Shown here: in pieces, positions 55,664 to 64,000 of the stretch
Numbering within the stretch: the stretch's first letter is position 1
Layout of the letters: each line of letters begins with the position of its first letter
NCBI RefSeq assembly: GCF_002008365.1
Contig: NZ_MRDL01000007.1
Span: 79,195-143,194, forward strand
Direction: 5' to 3'
Length of the DNA stretch: 64,000 nucleotides
Source of the DNA: Rhizobium leguminosarum bv. viciae USDA 2370
GTDB lineage: Bacteria > Pseudomonadota > Alphaproteobacteria > Rhizobiales > Rhizobiaceae
Translations under genes and position numbers: made by a program
Notes under the pieces: generated by a model
Databases searched by the model: none
What the model saw: the letters and a program-made list of their open reading frames with translations, nothing else
Told to the model about the DNA's origin: nothing

Positions 55664-55687
55664 AAACCCGGCGCGGGCGCCGGGTTT
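55664..55687. terminator. Terminator after ubiA
   Basis: Perfect 10-bp stem AAACCCGGCG / CGCCGGGTTT, loop CGGG, with A/T-rich flanks on both strands, so it can serve both convergent genes. Confidence 0.75.
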
Positions 55688-55736
55688 CAAAATGGTTCCG
55701 AAGCGACGTCGCCAAATGGAACTGTCGCGTTTTTGT

Positions 55737-56303
55737 TCAGTTGCGGGCGATGATTTCCTTACCTTCGATCTTCATCGCGACGCCCAGCCGGCCGGTTGTA
55801 CGGCGCACGAGGAAGCGCGGACGGCGATTGGCGAAGTAGGAATGACGGCGGCGAGGCTTGAGGTCGCTGGTGCGCAAGGCACCGATATGGTCTTCGAGCG
55901 GCCGGGCGACGCCGTCGGCCTCGACCATCAGCATCGGAATGCGGAAGGCTTCGGACCAGCTGCGCCAGTCGGCGGCGATGTCGCTGAGATCATGGGCGAC
56001 GAGCAGCGGAATGCAGAGCTCCGGATCGGAGTGATGGAGTTCGAGGGTTACGGTGACATCGCCGTCGCCATGGTCGATGGCGCGGGCGGCGACGCCCTTG
56101 AAAACGCGCTTCGGCAGCGCAATCGATAGCGGCAGGCCGCTGGAGGGGAGGACCTTGCGCAGGACCGCACCGCGTTCGTCTATCGTGATATTGACGTCAT
56201 CCGAACAATCGTGGATGGCGTAGCTGACCTGCTGGGGAAAGCGGGACGGATCGAGGCGCAACGTCGTGCCAGCCCAAGCGGGCTTCATAACGGGATTGTT
56301 CAT
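55737..56303 (-). CDS. DUF6101-like protein
   Basis: 188 residues starting MNNPVMKPAWAGTTLRLDPS. No signal peptide or membrane segment. From memory it matches a Rhizobiales family called DUF6101; the middle (GDGDVTVTLELHHSDPELC) looks like a beta-rich fold and the C-terminal third is basic (KPRRRHSYFANRRPRFLVRR). Function unknown. Convergent with ubiA. Confidence 0.7.
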   Translation of the reverse strand: MNNPVMKPAWAGTTLRLDPSRFPQQVSYAIHDCSDDVNITIDERGAVLRKVLPSSGLPLSIALPKRVFKGVAARAIDHGDGDVTVTLELHHSDPELCIPLLVAHDLSDIAADWRSWSEAFRIPMLMVEADGVARPLEDHIGALRTSDLKPRRRHSYFANRRPRFLVRRTTGRLGVAMKIEGKEIIARN

Positions 56304-56603
56304 TTCATTCTACCCTTGTCTTACCTGAGAGCCGATTTCCGGTCTTCTCCTTGGGACTTTTCGTCCTCTATGGCCGACAATAGGCAGCCGCCCTTCCGTA
56401 CAGCTTAAAAATTGCGGTTAAGAAAACTTTGCCTCCTCTGATGGTTATCAAAACCGAATCCGGCAGGGTTTCCGGAAGGTGAACGGCGTGGTGTCCTGAA
56501 ATGATGCATCCAGAGGTAAGCCTCAGGTAAGTTTTCCATGGCAAAATGTGCTCACCAGCAGTTCGTCGTTCTTTTAGAGATTTTGCCGAAAAGGGCGCTT
56601 TTT
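56304..56603. other. 300-bp divergent gap between DUF6101 and the DUF1217 giant gene
   Basis: No gene seen. An AT-rich stretch near 56405-56430 could contain a promoter for either gene. A ribosome binding site for 56604 is weak (AAAAGGGCGC). Confidence 0.5.
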
Positions 56604-59600
56604 ATGATCACGGCTTCCCTCGCTTACACGATCCTGTCGCGAGATATGACGTCCAGCCTCAACAAGGTTGCGTCGCAAGCGACGGTCAAGAAGGATGCCC
56701 AGTATTACGCTGACCATATCAACAAGGTCACGTCAGTCGACGACTTCCTTGGTGACTACAAGCTCTACAGCTATGCGATGAAGGCCTATGGTCTCGAGGA
56801 CATGACCTACGCCAAGGCCTTCATGAAGAAGGTGCTCGAGAGCGATCTCACCGATCCCAACAGCTACGCCAACAAGCTTTCCGATACGCGCTACCGCGAG
56901 TTCGCCGCCGCCTTCAATTTCAACGAGCCGGCCAAGGACGTGCAGACGGACGCGCAGGAGGACGACCTCATCGGCCTCTACAAGCAGTCCTTCATCGATG
57001 CCGACAAGGCCGCGACCGCCGAGAGCACCTATTACAGCAACAATATCGATAGCGTGCAGACCGTCGACGACCTGGTCAACAACACCCGGCTGCGCACCTA
57101 TGTGCTGAAGACCTTCAAGATCGATCCGACCTATGCGTCGAAGGATTTTCTGCGGCAGGTGCTGACGAGCGATCTCAGCGACCCCACGAGCGTCGTCAAC
57201 ACCCAAGGCGGCGACAAGTACAAGGCGCTTGCCGCCCAGTTCAGCTTCAATGCGGATGGCACTGTCAACGGCACGGCGCAGACCGCCGCGCAGAAGGCCT
57301 CGGTCATCGAGTCCTACACCCTGAATTCCCAGTCCCTCATCATCGACAATTCGGTCGGTTCGGATGTCTACTACGTCGGCCAGACGGCGGCGGACTACAA
57401 CAAGGCCTATTACACCGCGAAGATCGGCACGATCACCAATGTCGACGATCTGGTCGCCGACAAGCGACTGACCTCCTACATCACGACGGCCTATAGCATG
57501 GGCGCCGACTTCACCGCGGCAGCGCTGCGCGCGGTGTTGACCGATCCCGGTTATGCCCAGCTGATGGGCTTTACCAATGTCTACAATGCTTTCAACTTCA
57601 AGGCTGACGGGTCGACCTCCAACACGGCGCGCGTCCAGTCGGTCGATCAGGCAAACAGCCTGAAGGCAGCGGCATCGAGCACCAACAACTATTATACCGT
57701 CACCTCGCAGTCGACCGGGATCACCAATGTCGACGACCTGCTCGCCGACAGTGTGCTGGCCCGCTACATCAAGGATGCCTATGGGCTCGGCACGAGTTTC
57801 AGCAATGCCGACCTGAAGAACATCCTGACCGATTCCGCCTATGCAGCGGCCCAGGGGCATGCCGATCTCAATGCCGACTTCAACTTCCAGGCAGACGGCT
57901 CGATCAATGGTTCCGTGATCCAGACCGCGGCGCAGCGGAAGTCGACCACCGACAAGTCGGCGGCGAACGCAGCGCATTTCAACAGCATGATCGGCAATGT
58001 CACCAATGTCGATGACATCATGTCCGATGCTGTTGCGGTCAGCTATATCAGAAACAGCATGCAGATCGCCGACAGCGTCTCCGATGCGACGTTGAGGACT
58101 TTCCTCGTCGACCGCACGGCTGCCAGCGCCCAGGGCTACAGCGACGTTCACGACCTCTTCAATTTCAAAGCGGACGGTTCGGTCGCGACCCTTTACGCCT
58201 CGCAGACGGCAACCCAAAGTGCCAGCACTGCCAGCAAGGCCGACAATGCGGCAGTCTACTACCAGTCGACCATTGCGGGCATCTCAAACGTCGATCAGTT
58301 GCTGACGGACCAGAAGCTGAACAATTTTGTGCGCAACGCCTACGGCATCCCGTCGACGGTCAGCGACGTCGCTCTTCGCAATATCCTGACCGATCAGAGC
58401 GGCACCGGCACCTATGCCGACGTTGCCGCCGCCTTCAACTTCAAGGCGGACGGCACGCTTGAGGACGGTATGGCGGCGCAGACGGCCAGCCAGATCAGCA
58501 GCACGAAATTTACTGCCTCAGCGCGGACGGACGACTATTCCGCCCGGATGGCGACGATCGGCAATGTCGATGATCTCATCGCCGATGGCACGATCACCAA
58601 TTTCCTGAAGAGCACCTACAATCTGCCGTTCGATATCTCGGACGCCGATCTGAAGAGCATCCTGACCGATGCGACGGCGGCTGCCGCAGCCGGCCACGCC
58701 GATCTCAACGCCGACTTCAACTTCGCCGCCGACGGATCGCTTCCTGTCGTCAGTTCGGTCCAGACGGCCGACCAGGCGCAGACCACCAACGACAATTATG
58801 CGGCGCGTTATGACGACGAACGCGACGAGGCGATCGACGAGGTCGCATCCAACTACCAGAAGCTTATGGCCGACAGCAGCAGCCTGCTGAATTTCTCCGA
58901 CGTCAAGGCCGTCAATGATTTCCTGCGCAGCAATTCGTCCGCCGATTTCAGCAAGGGCAATGACAATCTGCCGGATCTCTACCATGTGGCGCTGCAGGCT
59001 TTCGGGCTGACCGACCAGGATGTCCCGCGCTCGATGATGCGCAAGATCCTGACGAGCGATGCCTATGATCCGGATGGCTATATCGCCTCGCTCAAGGATG
59101 AACGCATCACCAACCTTGCCCGCGCCTTCAACTTCGGCCCCGACGGCAAGGCGGCATCACCCTTCCAGGCGCTTCCCGACGCGACCATGGCCAAATACGC
59201 CACCGACTATAAATCGCATATCACCATGCTGATGAAGGACGGTCCGGTGAAGGACAAGGCCTCGAAAGATGCGACGGCCGAAGTCGACTATTTCGCCAAG
59301 GGCATGGCGAAGGTGAAGTCGCTCGACGATTTCCTGGATGACAGCCGCCTGACCGACCTGGTGCTGAAGGCGAACAATCTTGACCCGAAGGATTACGACA
59401 AGGCCACGCTGAAGAAGATCTTCACCTCGGATCCCGACGACAAGAAGAGCTACCTCAACACCAAGGCCGATGCGCGTTTCCAGGATATCGTCGCCGCCTT
59501 CAACTTCGACAAGGACGGCAATCTGACCCGCGCCAAGATCGGCACGATCCAGAACAAGGCGGCCGAGGACCACACCCAGGAACTTTACGTCCAGCAGACG

Positions 59601-59939
59601 ATGGAAGCCCAGCAAGGCGAAACCAACGACGGCGTGCGCCTGGCGCTCTATTTCAGCCGCAAGGCCTCGAGCATCACTTCGATCTATTCGATCCTCGGCG
59701 ACAAGGCGCTTTATCAGGTCATCACCACGGCCTACAGCCTGCCATCGCAGATCTCGGGCATGGATGTCGCCAAGCAGGCCGATCTGATCAACCGCTTCGT
59801 CAAGCTCGAGGATCTCCAGGATCCGAAGAAGGTCGACAAGCTGCTGCGCCGGTTCACCGCCATGTACGATGTCCAGAACGCTGCCCAGCAGTCGCCGGCG
59901 CTGATGATCCTGAACGGCGGCGGCACGCAGCAAAGCTGA
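56604..59939 (+). CDS. Giant DUF1217 repeat protein (about ten units)
   Basis: 1111 residues built almost wholly of about ten repeats of 70-110 residues. A repeat has the pattern (A/D)xYYxxxI...V(T/S)xVDDLLxDxxL, then a Tyr/Leu helix, L(R/K)xxLT, and closes with AFNFxxDG. Unit starts can be seen near residues 32, 133 and 250, for example. The last unit (ALYFSRKASSITSIYSILGD) resembles the single-unit DUF1217 proteins of rhizobial flagellar clusters. It has no signal peptide. No flagellar gene is nearby. The low-complexity Ala/Asp/Thr surface could suit a structural or appendage protein. ATG 56604 begins MITASLAYTILSRD. Confidence 0.8.
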   Translation: MITASLAYTILSRDMTSSLNKVASQATVKKDAQYYADHINKVTSVDDFLGDYKLYSYAMKAYGLEDMTYAKAFMKKVLESDLTDPNSYANKLSDTRYREFAAAFNFNEPAKDVQTDAQEDDLIGLYKQSFIDADKAATAESTYYSNNIDSVQTVDDLVNNTRLRTYVLKTFKIDPTYASKDFLRQVLTSDLSDPTSVVNTQGGDKYKALAAQFSFNADGTVNGTAQTAAQKASVIESYTLNSQSLIIDNSVGSDVYYVGQTAADYNKAYYTAKIGTITNVDDLVADKRLTSYITTAYSMGADFTAAALRAVLTDPGYAQLMGFTNVYNAFNFKADGSTSNTARVQSVDQANSLKAAASSTNNYYTVTSQSTGITNVDDLLADSVLARYIKDAYGLGTSFSNADLKNILTDSAYAAAQGHADLNADFNFQADGSINGSVIQTAAQRKSTTDKSAANAAHFNSMIGNVTNVDDIMSDAVAVSYIRNSMQIADSVSDATLRTFLVDRTAASAQGYSDVHDLFNFKADGSVATLYASQTATQSASTASKADNAAVYYQSTIAGISNVDQLLTDQKLNNFVRNAYGIPSTVSDVALRNILTDQSGTGTYADVAAAFNFKADGTLEDGMAAQTASQISSTKFTASARTDDYSARMATIGNVDDLIADGTITNFLKSTYNLPFDISDADLKSILTDATAAAAAGHADLNADFNFAADGSLPVVSSVQTADQAQTTNDNYAARYDDERDEAIDEVASNYQKLMADSSSLLNFSDVKAVNDFLRSNSSADFSKGNDNLPDLYHVALQAFGLTDQDVPRSMMRKILTSDAYDPDGYIASLKDERITNLARAFNFGPDGKAASPFQALPDATMAKYATDYKSHITMLMKDGPVKDKASKDATAEVDYFAKGMAKVKSLDDFLDDSRLTDLVLKANNLDPKDYDKATLKKIFTSDPDDKKSYLNTKADARFQDIVAAFNFDKDGNLTRAKIGTIQNKAAEDHTQELYVQQTMEAQQGETNDGVRLALYFSRKASSITSIYSILGDKALYQVITTAYSLPSQISGMDVAKQADLINRFVKLEDLQDPKKVDKLLRRFTAMYDVQNAAQQSPALMILNGGGTQQS

Positions 59940-59989
59940 TCGCCCTGACCTGCTGCACGCAGCAGGCCTGATCGCTCTGACCGTCGGCC

Positions 59990-61426
59990 TCAAGGATCGA
60001 GGCTGACAACCTTTTCCGGGTTCATGATATTGGCGGGATCGAAGGCGCGCTTGATGCGGCGCATCAGCTCGATTTCGATCGCCGGCCGGATCGCCGCCAA
60101 CTCGTCGCGCTTCAGCTGGCCGATGCCGTGCTCGGCTGAGATCGAACCGCCATGCGCCAGCACCAACCCATGCACGATATGGTTCATTTCGCGCCAGCGG
60201 GCGATGAAGGCGGCCTTGTCAGCGCCAACCGGCTGGGAAATATTATAATGAATATTGCCGTCGCCCATATGGCCGAAGGCGCAGATGCGGGCGCCCGGCA
60301 TCGCCGCCATCACAGCTTCTTCAGCCTCGGCCATGAAATGCGGGATGTTCGATACCGGCACGGAAACATCGTGCTTGATCGACCCGCCTTCCGGCTTCTG
60401 AGCATCCGACATGCTCTCGCGCATGTGCCAGATCGCTTTCTGCTGGGCCACGGATGCGGCGATCGCGGCATCCAGCACCAGCCCGGCCTCGAAGCCCTGT
60501 TCCAGCACGCCATTCATCATCCGCTCCGCCGTCTCGGCCGAATCCGAGGTCGAAATGTCGATCAGCACGTACCAGGGATAGGCCGCGTCCAGCGGATCGC
60601 GCACGCCGTCGATGTGGCGGGTGGTGATCTCGACACCGAAACGCGGCATCAGCTCGAAACCGGTGAGCGAGGCGCCGCAGAGGCTGGAGGCCAGGTTGAA
60701 CAGAGCAAGCGCATCCACCACCGAATTCAGGCCGGCGAAGGCCACCTGATGGCCGAGCGGCTGAGGAAAGAGCTTCAGCACCGCGCCGGTGATGATGCCA
60801 AGCGTGCCCTCGGCGCCGATGAAGAGATCGCGCAGATCATAGCCGGTATTGTCCTTCTTCAGGCGGCGTAAGCCGTCCCAGATCTCGCCGGTCGGCAGCA
60901 CCACTTCGAGGCCGAGGCAGAGCTGGCGCATATTGCCATAGGCAAGCACGGCGGTGCCGCCGGCATTGGTGGAAAGATTGCCGCCGATGCGGCAGGAACC
61001 CTCCGAGCCGAGCGACAGCGGAAACAACCGCCCATGCGCCTCGGCTGCCTTCTGCACCTCGGCCAGGATGGCGCCGCCATCGGCCACCAGCACGTTGGCC
61101 ACCGGATCGACATCACGGATCTTGTTCATGCGCTCGAGCGACAGGATGATATCGGACTTGCCCTGACGCGGCGTCTGGCCGCCGACGAGACCGGTATTGC
61201 CGGTCTGCGGCACGATCGCCGTTCCGGTCTCCGTCGCAAGCTTCATGATATCAGAGACTTCCTCGACCGAGCCGGGTTTCAAGAGGAGAGGGGAGGAGCC
61301 GTGATAGAGCCCGCGGTTTTCGATCAGATGCGGCGCAAGATCGGCTTCGCTGCGAAGCGCGTATTTTTCGCCGACGATTGCGGCGAAGCGGTTGAGGAGT
61401 TCGGTGGAAATGCTGGAATTGCTCAT
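59990..61426 (-). CDS. FAD-linked dehydrogenase (GlcD / D-2-hydroxyacid dehydrogenase type)
   Basis: 478 residues. The FAD-binding type 4 domain has PQTGNTGLVGGQTPRQGKSD and LSTNAGGTAVLAYGN; the C-terminal oxidase domain has GHMGDGNIHYNIS and the catalytic/metal region SISAEHGIGQLKRDEL. It oxidises a D-2-hydroxy acid such as lactate or 2-hydroxyglutarate. ATG 61426 follows GGAGGACCGAG; upstream ATG codons are in that leader. Confidence 0.88.
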   Translation of the reverse strand: MSNSSISTELLNRFAAIVGEKYALRSEADLAPHLIENRGLYHGSSPLLLKPGSVEEVSDIMKLATETGTAIVPQTGNTGLVGGQTPRQGKSDIILSLERMNKIRDVDPVANVLVADGGAILAEVQKAAEAHGRLFPLSLGSEGSCRIGGNLSTNAGGTAVLAYGNMRQLCLGLEVVLPTGEIWDGLRRLKKDNTGYDLRDLFIGAEGTLGIITGAVLKLFPQPLGHQVAFAGLNSVVDALALFNLASSLCGASLTGFELMPRFGVEITTRHIDGVRDPLDAAYPWYVLIDISTSDSAETAERMMNGVLEQGFEAGLVLDAAIAASVAQQKAIWHMRESMSDAQKPEGGSIKHDVSVPVSNIPHFMAEAEEAVMAAMPGARICAFGHMGDGNIHYNISQPVGADKAAFIARWREMNHIVHGLVLAHGGSISAEHGIGQLKRDELAAIRPAIEIELMRRIKRAFDPANIMNPEKVVSLDP

Positions 61427-61461
61427 TCGGACTCGGTCCTCCATCGTCATGCGCAGTCTTT

Positions 61462-62436
61462 TCAGTCGCGGGGTGCCGCCGCCCGCTGCAGCCGGTCGTT
61501 GATCGCTTCGCCCAGCCCCTCTTCGGGAATCGGCGAAAAGGCGATGCTCTGAGCGCCGCTGGCATCGGCCCGCTTCATGTAGTCGAAGAGATTGGCCGCC
61601 GCCTCTGCCAGGTCGCCGCGCGGGCTGAGATCAAGCACGATCCGTGCACTGTTTGCGCCGGAGACCGCAGCGCTGCCGAAGGCAATCAGTGCCTCGCCCG
61701 GTTCCACCGCCGTCGCATTGAGGCGCACGGAAGCGCCCGGCGCGTAATGCGAGGCGAGCATGCCTGGCGCCTCGATTGCCGCCGATGCCGTTTTCGCCCG
61801 CAGCAGCGGTTGGCCTGCGATGCGCTCGATCTCGCGCGCCGCCAGTCCACCCGGCCGAAGCAGCCTCAGGCGGCCGCCCTCTGCCTTGACGATCGTCGAT
61901 TCGACGCCGACAGCGCTTGGACCCGCATCGAGGATCAATGGGATCCTGGCCCCGAGATCGGCTTCGACATGGGCGGCACTCGTGGCGCTTACCCCGCCCG
62001 AGGTGTTGGCGCTGGGGGCTGCGAGCGGCCGTCCGAAGGCGCCGATCAACGCGCCCGCGAAACCCTTCGGCACACGGATGCCGACGCTGTCGAGTCCGGC
62101 GGTCGCCAGCGAATGGATCGAACTCTGAGGCTTCAGCGGCAGCACGAGGGTCAGCGGGCCGGGCCAGAAGGCTCTGGCGAGCGCCCGCGAGACCGGGTCG
62201 AATTCGGCATGCTCTTCGGCCATGGCGAGGTCGGCCATATGGCAGATCAGCGGATTGAAGCGCGGCCGTCCCTTTGTCTCGTAGATGCGGGTGATGGCTG
62301 CGGGATTGGTGGCGTCGGCCGCAAGGCCGTAGACGGTCTCAGTCGGGATGGCGATGGCAAAGCCGTCGGCAAGAGCGGCTGAGGCCGCCTCGAGCGCTGC
62401 TTGCCTGTCGGTCCTTATGTCGATCGTGCGTGCCAT
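61462..62436 (-). CDS. tsaC: L-threonylcarbamoyladenylate synthase (Sua5 type)
   Basis: First enzyme of the tRNA t6A modification pathway, 324 residues. The YrdC domain (about 1-200) has IAIPTETVYGLAADATN, KGRPRFNPLICH and APSANTSGG. A Sua5 C-terminal domain (about 230-324) follows an LLRPGG linker. Length fits the two-domain Sua5 form. ATG 62436 begins MARTIDIRTDRQ; the upstream repeat (62450-62503) is excluded. Confidence 0.93.
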   Translation of the reverse strand: MARTIDIRTDRQAALEAASAALADGFAIAIPTETVYGLAADATNPAAITRIYETKGRPRFNPLICHMADLAMAEEHAEFDPVSRALARAFWPGPLTLVLPLKPQSSIHSLATAGLDSVGIRVPKGFAGALIGAFGRPLAAPSANTSGGVSATSAAHVEADLGARIPLILDAGPSAVGVESTIVKAEGGRLRLLRPGGLAAREIERIAGQPLLRAKTASAAIEAPGMLASHYAPGASVRLNATAVEPGEALIAFGSAAVSGANSARIVLDLSPRGDLAEAAANLFDYMKRADASGAQSIAFSPIPEEGLGEAINDRLQRAAAPRD

Positions 62437-62449
62437 GTTCTGCCCAGCA

Positions 62450-62503
62450 ATCCAAAGTGCCACAGCGTCCTTTGCGCGTCTGGAAAGACGCACGGCGCTG
62501 TAG
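62450..62503. repeat. Intergenic palindrome, family 2
   Basis: TCCAAAGTGCCACAGCGTCC to GACGCACGGCGCTGTAGG. Over 45 matching positions with the element at 16008-16060. Confidence 0.8.
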
Positions 62504-62545
62504 GTCGGCAGTCATTAGGCTTTCCGCCGCCGGCGATCAATCGCT

Positions 62546-63154
62546 TTAGAGCTGCCGGATGATTTCGCGCAGCTGTTCGTTGCGGGCGCCGAGCAAGAGG
62601 ATGTTGCGGATCGCAGCCTGCGGATCATGGGTGCGGAAGAGCAGGCCGTTGCCGCGCACCGAGCGGTCGATGGTCATCTTTTCCGCGGAGTTCTCGCCGG
62701 GTTTGATCGCGACGGCGAAATACATGCGGGAATAACCGACATCGATGCGCTCGAAGAAATTATCGTTCTCGCCGATGTCGGAATAGAAATTGGAGATGTA
62801 GAAGGCCCAGCTTACCTCTTCGTAATGGGCGAATTTCGTCCGCGCGGCGGTGACGTGGCAGTAACCGAGATGTGGGCTGTCCTCCAGCGTCCGGTGGAAG
62901 ATCATCTTCGGAAACTGGATCGAGTGGTGAAAGCCGTTGATGTGCTGATGGGTCTTTTCGCCGGCAACTTGCAGCTTGCGGCCGGTCTTTGCCGCGACCT
63001 CATCATGGGTGAAATACCGTTTTTCCTCGGCCAGCCAGTGCCGCCGCTCGCGGGGGATGCGACCAGTGCGCAAAAATTCGGAATGCGCGGCAATCAGCTG
63101 CGGCTCTTGCAGTTTACTTGCTTCTTTCGCGTCGAAATAACGGAGTTTGGCCAT
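62546..63154 (-). CDS. DUF6656-like protein
   Basis: 202 residues starting MAKLRYFDAKEASKLQEPQL. No signal peptide or membrane segment; aromatic-rich middle (CHVTAARTKFAHYEEVSWAF). I recall the Rhizobiaceae family DUF6656 with low confidence. The function is unknown. Confidence 0.65.
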   Translation of the reverse strand: MAKLRYFDAKEASKLQEPQLIAAHSEFLRTGRIPRERRHWLAEEKRYFTHDEVAAKTGRKLQVAGEKTHQHINGFHHSIQFPKMIFHRTLEDSPHLGYCHVTAARTKFAHYEEVSWAFYISNFYSDIGENDNFFERIDVGYSRMYFAVAIKPGENSAEKMTIDRSVRGNGLLFRTHDPQAAIRNILLLGARNEQLREIIRQL

Positions 63155-63572
63155 GGTTCGCGTTCTTCGGTCGGTCTGAATCAGCAGCAGGATAGGGCGG
63201 TATGCTTAAGGCGATGTTAAAAAATCGCCATGGCAGCCGGCCGGCTGAAAGGCAAATGCCGGGAGATGTCGCAAACGCGACTGACCTCGATACCAGGCAG
63301 CCGACCTCTTTGCGCAACGGGTCTTTACGCCATGTCGCAATTGACGATAATTGCCGGGAGAGTCGGGCAATGTCATCGACCGGGATGGGCAGCCTGTGGC
63401 TTGCTGCATCCTGTCGTCAATGTCGAAGCCGATGTCGCATTACAACCAAGCGGCAGCCATGCTCGGTGATTAAATGGCGCCATGAACAATTCTCCCGAAG
63501 GAGAAGGAAGCGGGCGCGCTTCCGCCGGCCTTCCCACGCGAGGGTGGCAACCGGATGCACGAGGACATGAAG
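63155..63572. other. 418-bp divergent gap upstream of the Rieske oxygenase
   Basis: No gene found. It contains two small hairpins just before the oxygenase start: TCTCC-CGAA-GGAGA (63491-63504) and GGAAGC/GCTTCC (63506-63523). A regulatory leader is possible. Confidence 0.5.
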
Positions 63573-64000
63573 ATGGATATTCGCAGCAACGTTTTGCGTC
63601 AGCTCAAGAGCCGCCGTGAGGGCTTCAGCCTCGAACAGCCGTTCTATATCGACGAGGATTATTTCCAGCTCGACATGGAGATGATCTATTATCGCGACTG
63701 GCTGTTCATCGGCCATGATTGCGAGCTGCCGAAGCCGGGCGCCTATTTCACCGTCCAGATCGGCAACTATCCCGTCGTCGTCGTCCGCGGCCGCGACAAT
63801 ATCATCCGCGCCTTCCACAACAGCTGTCGCCATCGCGGCTCACGCGTCTGCACCAAGGAGCACGGCTCCTCCGTGCGTCTTGTCTGCCCCTACCATCAGT
63901 GGACCTATGATCTCGAAGGCAAGCTCGCCTTTGCCCGCCACATGGGCGATGATTTCGACAAGACCGGCTTCAACCTGAAACCCGTCCATTGCGAAACCGT
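63573..64000 (+). CDS. Rieske-type aromatic/betaine oxygenase, GbcA-like (partial)
   Basis: N-terminal 142 codons only; the gene runs off the right edge. A Rieske 2Fe-2S site is complete: CRHRG and CPYHQW give C-x-H and C-x2-H ligands, about residues 85-110. The N-terminal part matches glycine betaine monooxygenase (GbcA) better than ring dioxygenases, but the mononuclear iron domain is not in view. ATG 63573 is preferred because GAGGAC lies 8 nt upstream; ATG 63555 and 63567 are in frame. Confidence 0.75.
   Translation, partial: MDIRSNVLRQLKSRREGFSLEQPFYIDEDYFQLDMEMIYYRDWLFIGHDCELPKPGAYFTVQIGNYPVVVVRGRDNIIRAFHNSCRHRGSRVCTKEHGSSVRLVCPYHQWTYDLEGKLAFARHMGDDFDKTGFNLKPVHCET

Noticed and set aside
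56733..58217. 494-codon minus-strand frame over the DUF1217 gene
   Set aside because: The repetitive sense gene produces a repetitive antisense frame; composition (Ile/Gly/Val/Arg-rich without hydrophobic logic) is not protein-like.

Overview
The window looks like chromosomal DNA of a fast-growing Rhizobium (R. etli / R. leguminosarum type). The grounds are GC-rich alphaproteobacterial coding sequence, an F0 operon with duplicated b and b' subunits (atpI-B-E-F'-F), an endonuclease-type MutL, several protein families that I know mainly from Rhizobiaceae, and many short intergenic palindromes with the shared core AAGTGtgcnGCGGTTtt. I see no rRNA, tRNA, insertion sequence, prophage or CRISPR array. 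The density is about one gene per 1.1 kb, mostly housekeeping and metabolic genes with small accessory patches.

Layout. 1-3.7 kb: a two-headed GntR regulator (cut by the left edge) faces a CUT2-type sugar ABC transporter in the order permease, ATPase, binding protein. 3.8-6.0 kb: a DUF2093 protein and mutL. 6.2-10.1 kb: signalling genes (a PAS/receiver protein without a kinase, a GGDEF-EAL protein) and an exported PRC-barrel protein. 10.3-14.5 kb: a galactose/galactonate catabolic operon (SDR dehydrogenase, dgoK, dgoA, SMP-30 lactonase) with a divergent IclR regulator. 14.7-16.1 kb: a LuxR-type solo and a 637-bp gene-free interval holding a sigma-54-like promoter, several hairpins and a perfect 24-bp inverted repeat. 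16.1-21.9 kb: mrp, corA, kup and a SleB-type hydrolase. 22.2-24.8 kb: the F0 ATP synthase operon. 24.9-28.2 kb: rnhB, a radical SAM protein, a small glycosyltransferase and an exported small protein. 28.2-33.9 kb: moaB-ispE, a TPR protein, the polyprenyl synthase, DUF2007 and a methyltransferase. 33.9-43.5 kb: mntH, an S49 peptidase, glyQ, lemA, an aroA paralogue, DUF2207, purD and an HPE1-like exported protein. 43.6-46.3 kb: a broken chemoreceptor tail beside the intact receptor from which it was duplicated. 46.4-55.6 kb: DUF523, glyS (opposite strand to glyQ), tex, cfa, a phosphoglycerate-mutase-like phosphatase, MipA/OmpV and ubiA. 55.7-64 kb: DUF6101, a 1111-residue protein of about ten DUF1217 units, an FAD-linked dehydrogenase, a Sua5-type tsaC, a DUF6656-like gene and the start of a Rieske oxygenase (GbcA-like).

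How the genes work together. The dgo genes form one overlapping operon that would convert galactose to pyruvate plus glyceraldehyde 3-phosphate, but the dehydratase is not in the window. The F0 genes are one operon ended by a strong terminator. moaB/ispE are translationally coupled. LemA and DUF2207 are probable envelope partners separated by aroA. The less ordinary points are the cysteine-free Mrp with a histidine-rich linker, the structured gene-free interval before mrp, an ispE start that lies inside a repeat palindrome, the chemoreceptor duplication and the giant DUF1217 repeat protein. I did not find a convincing wholly new multi-gene system.
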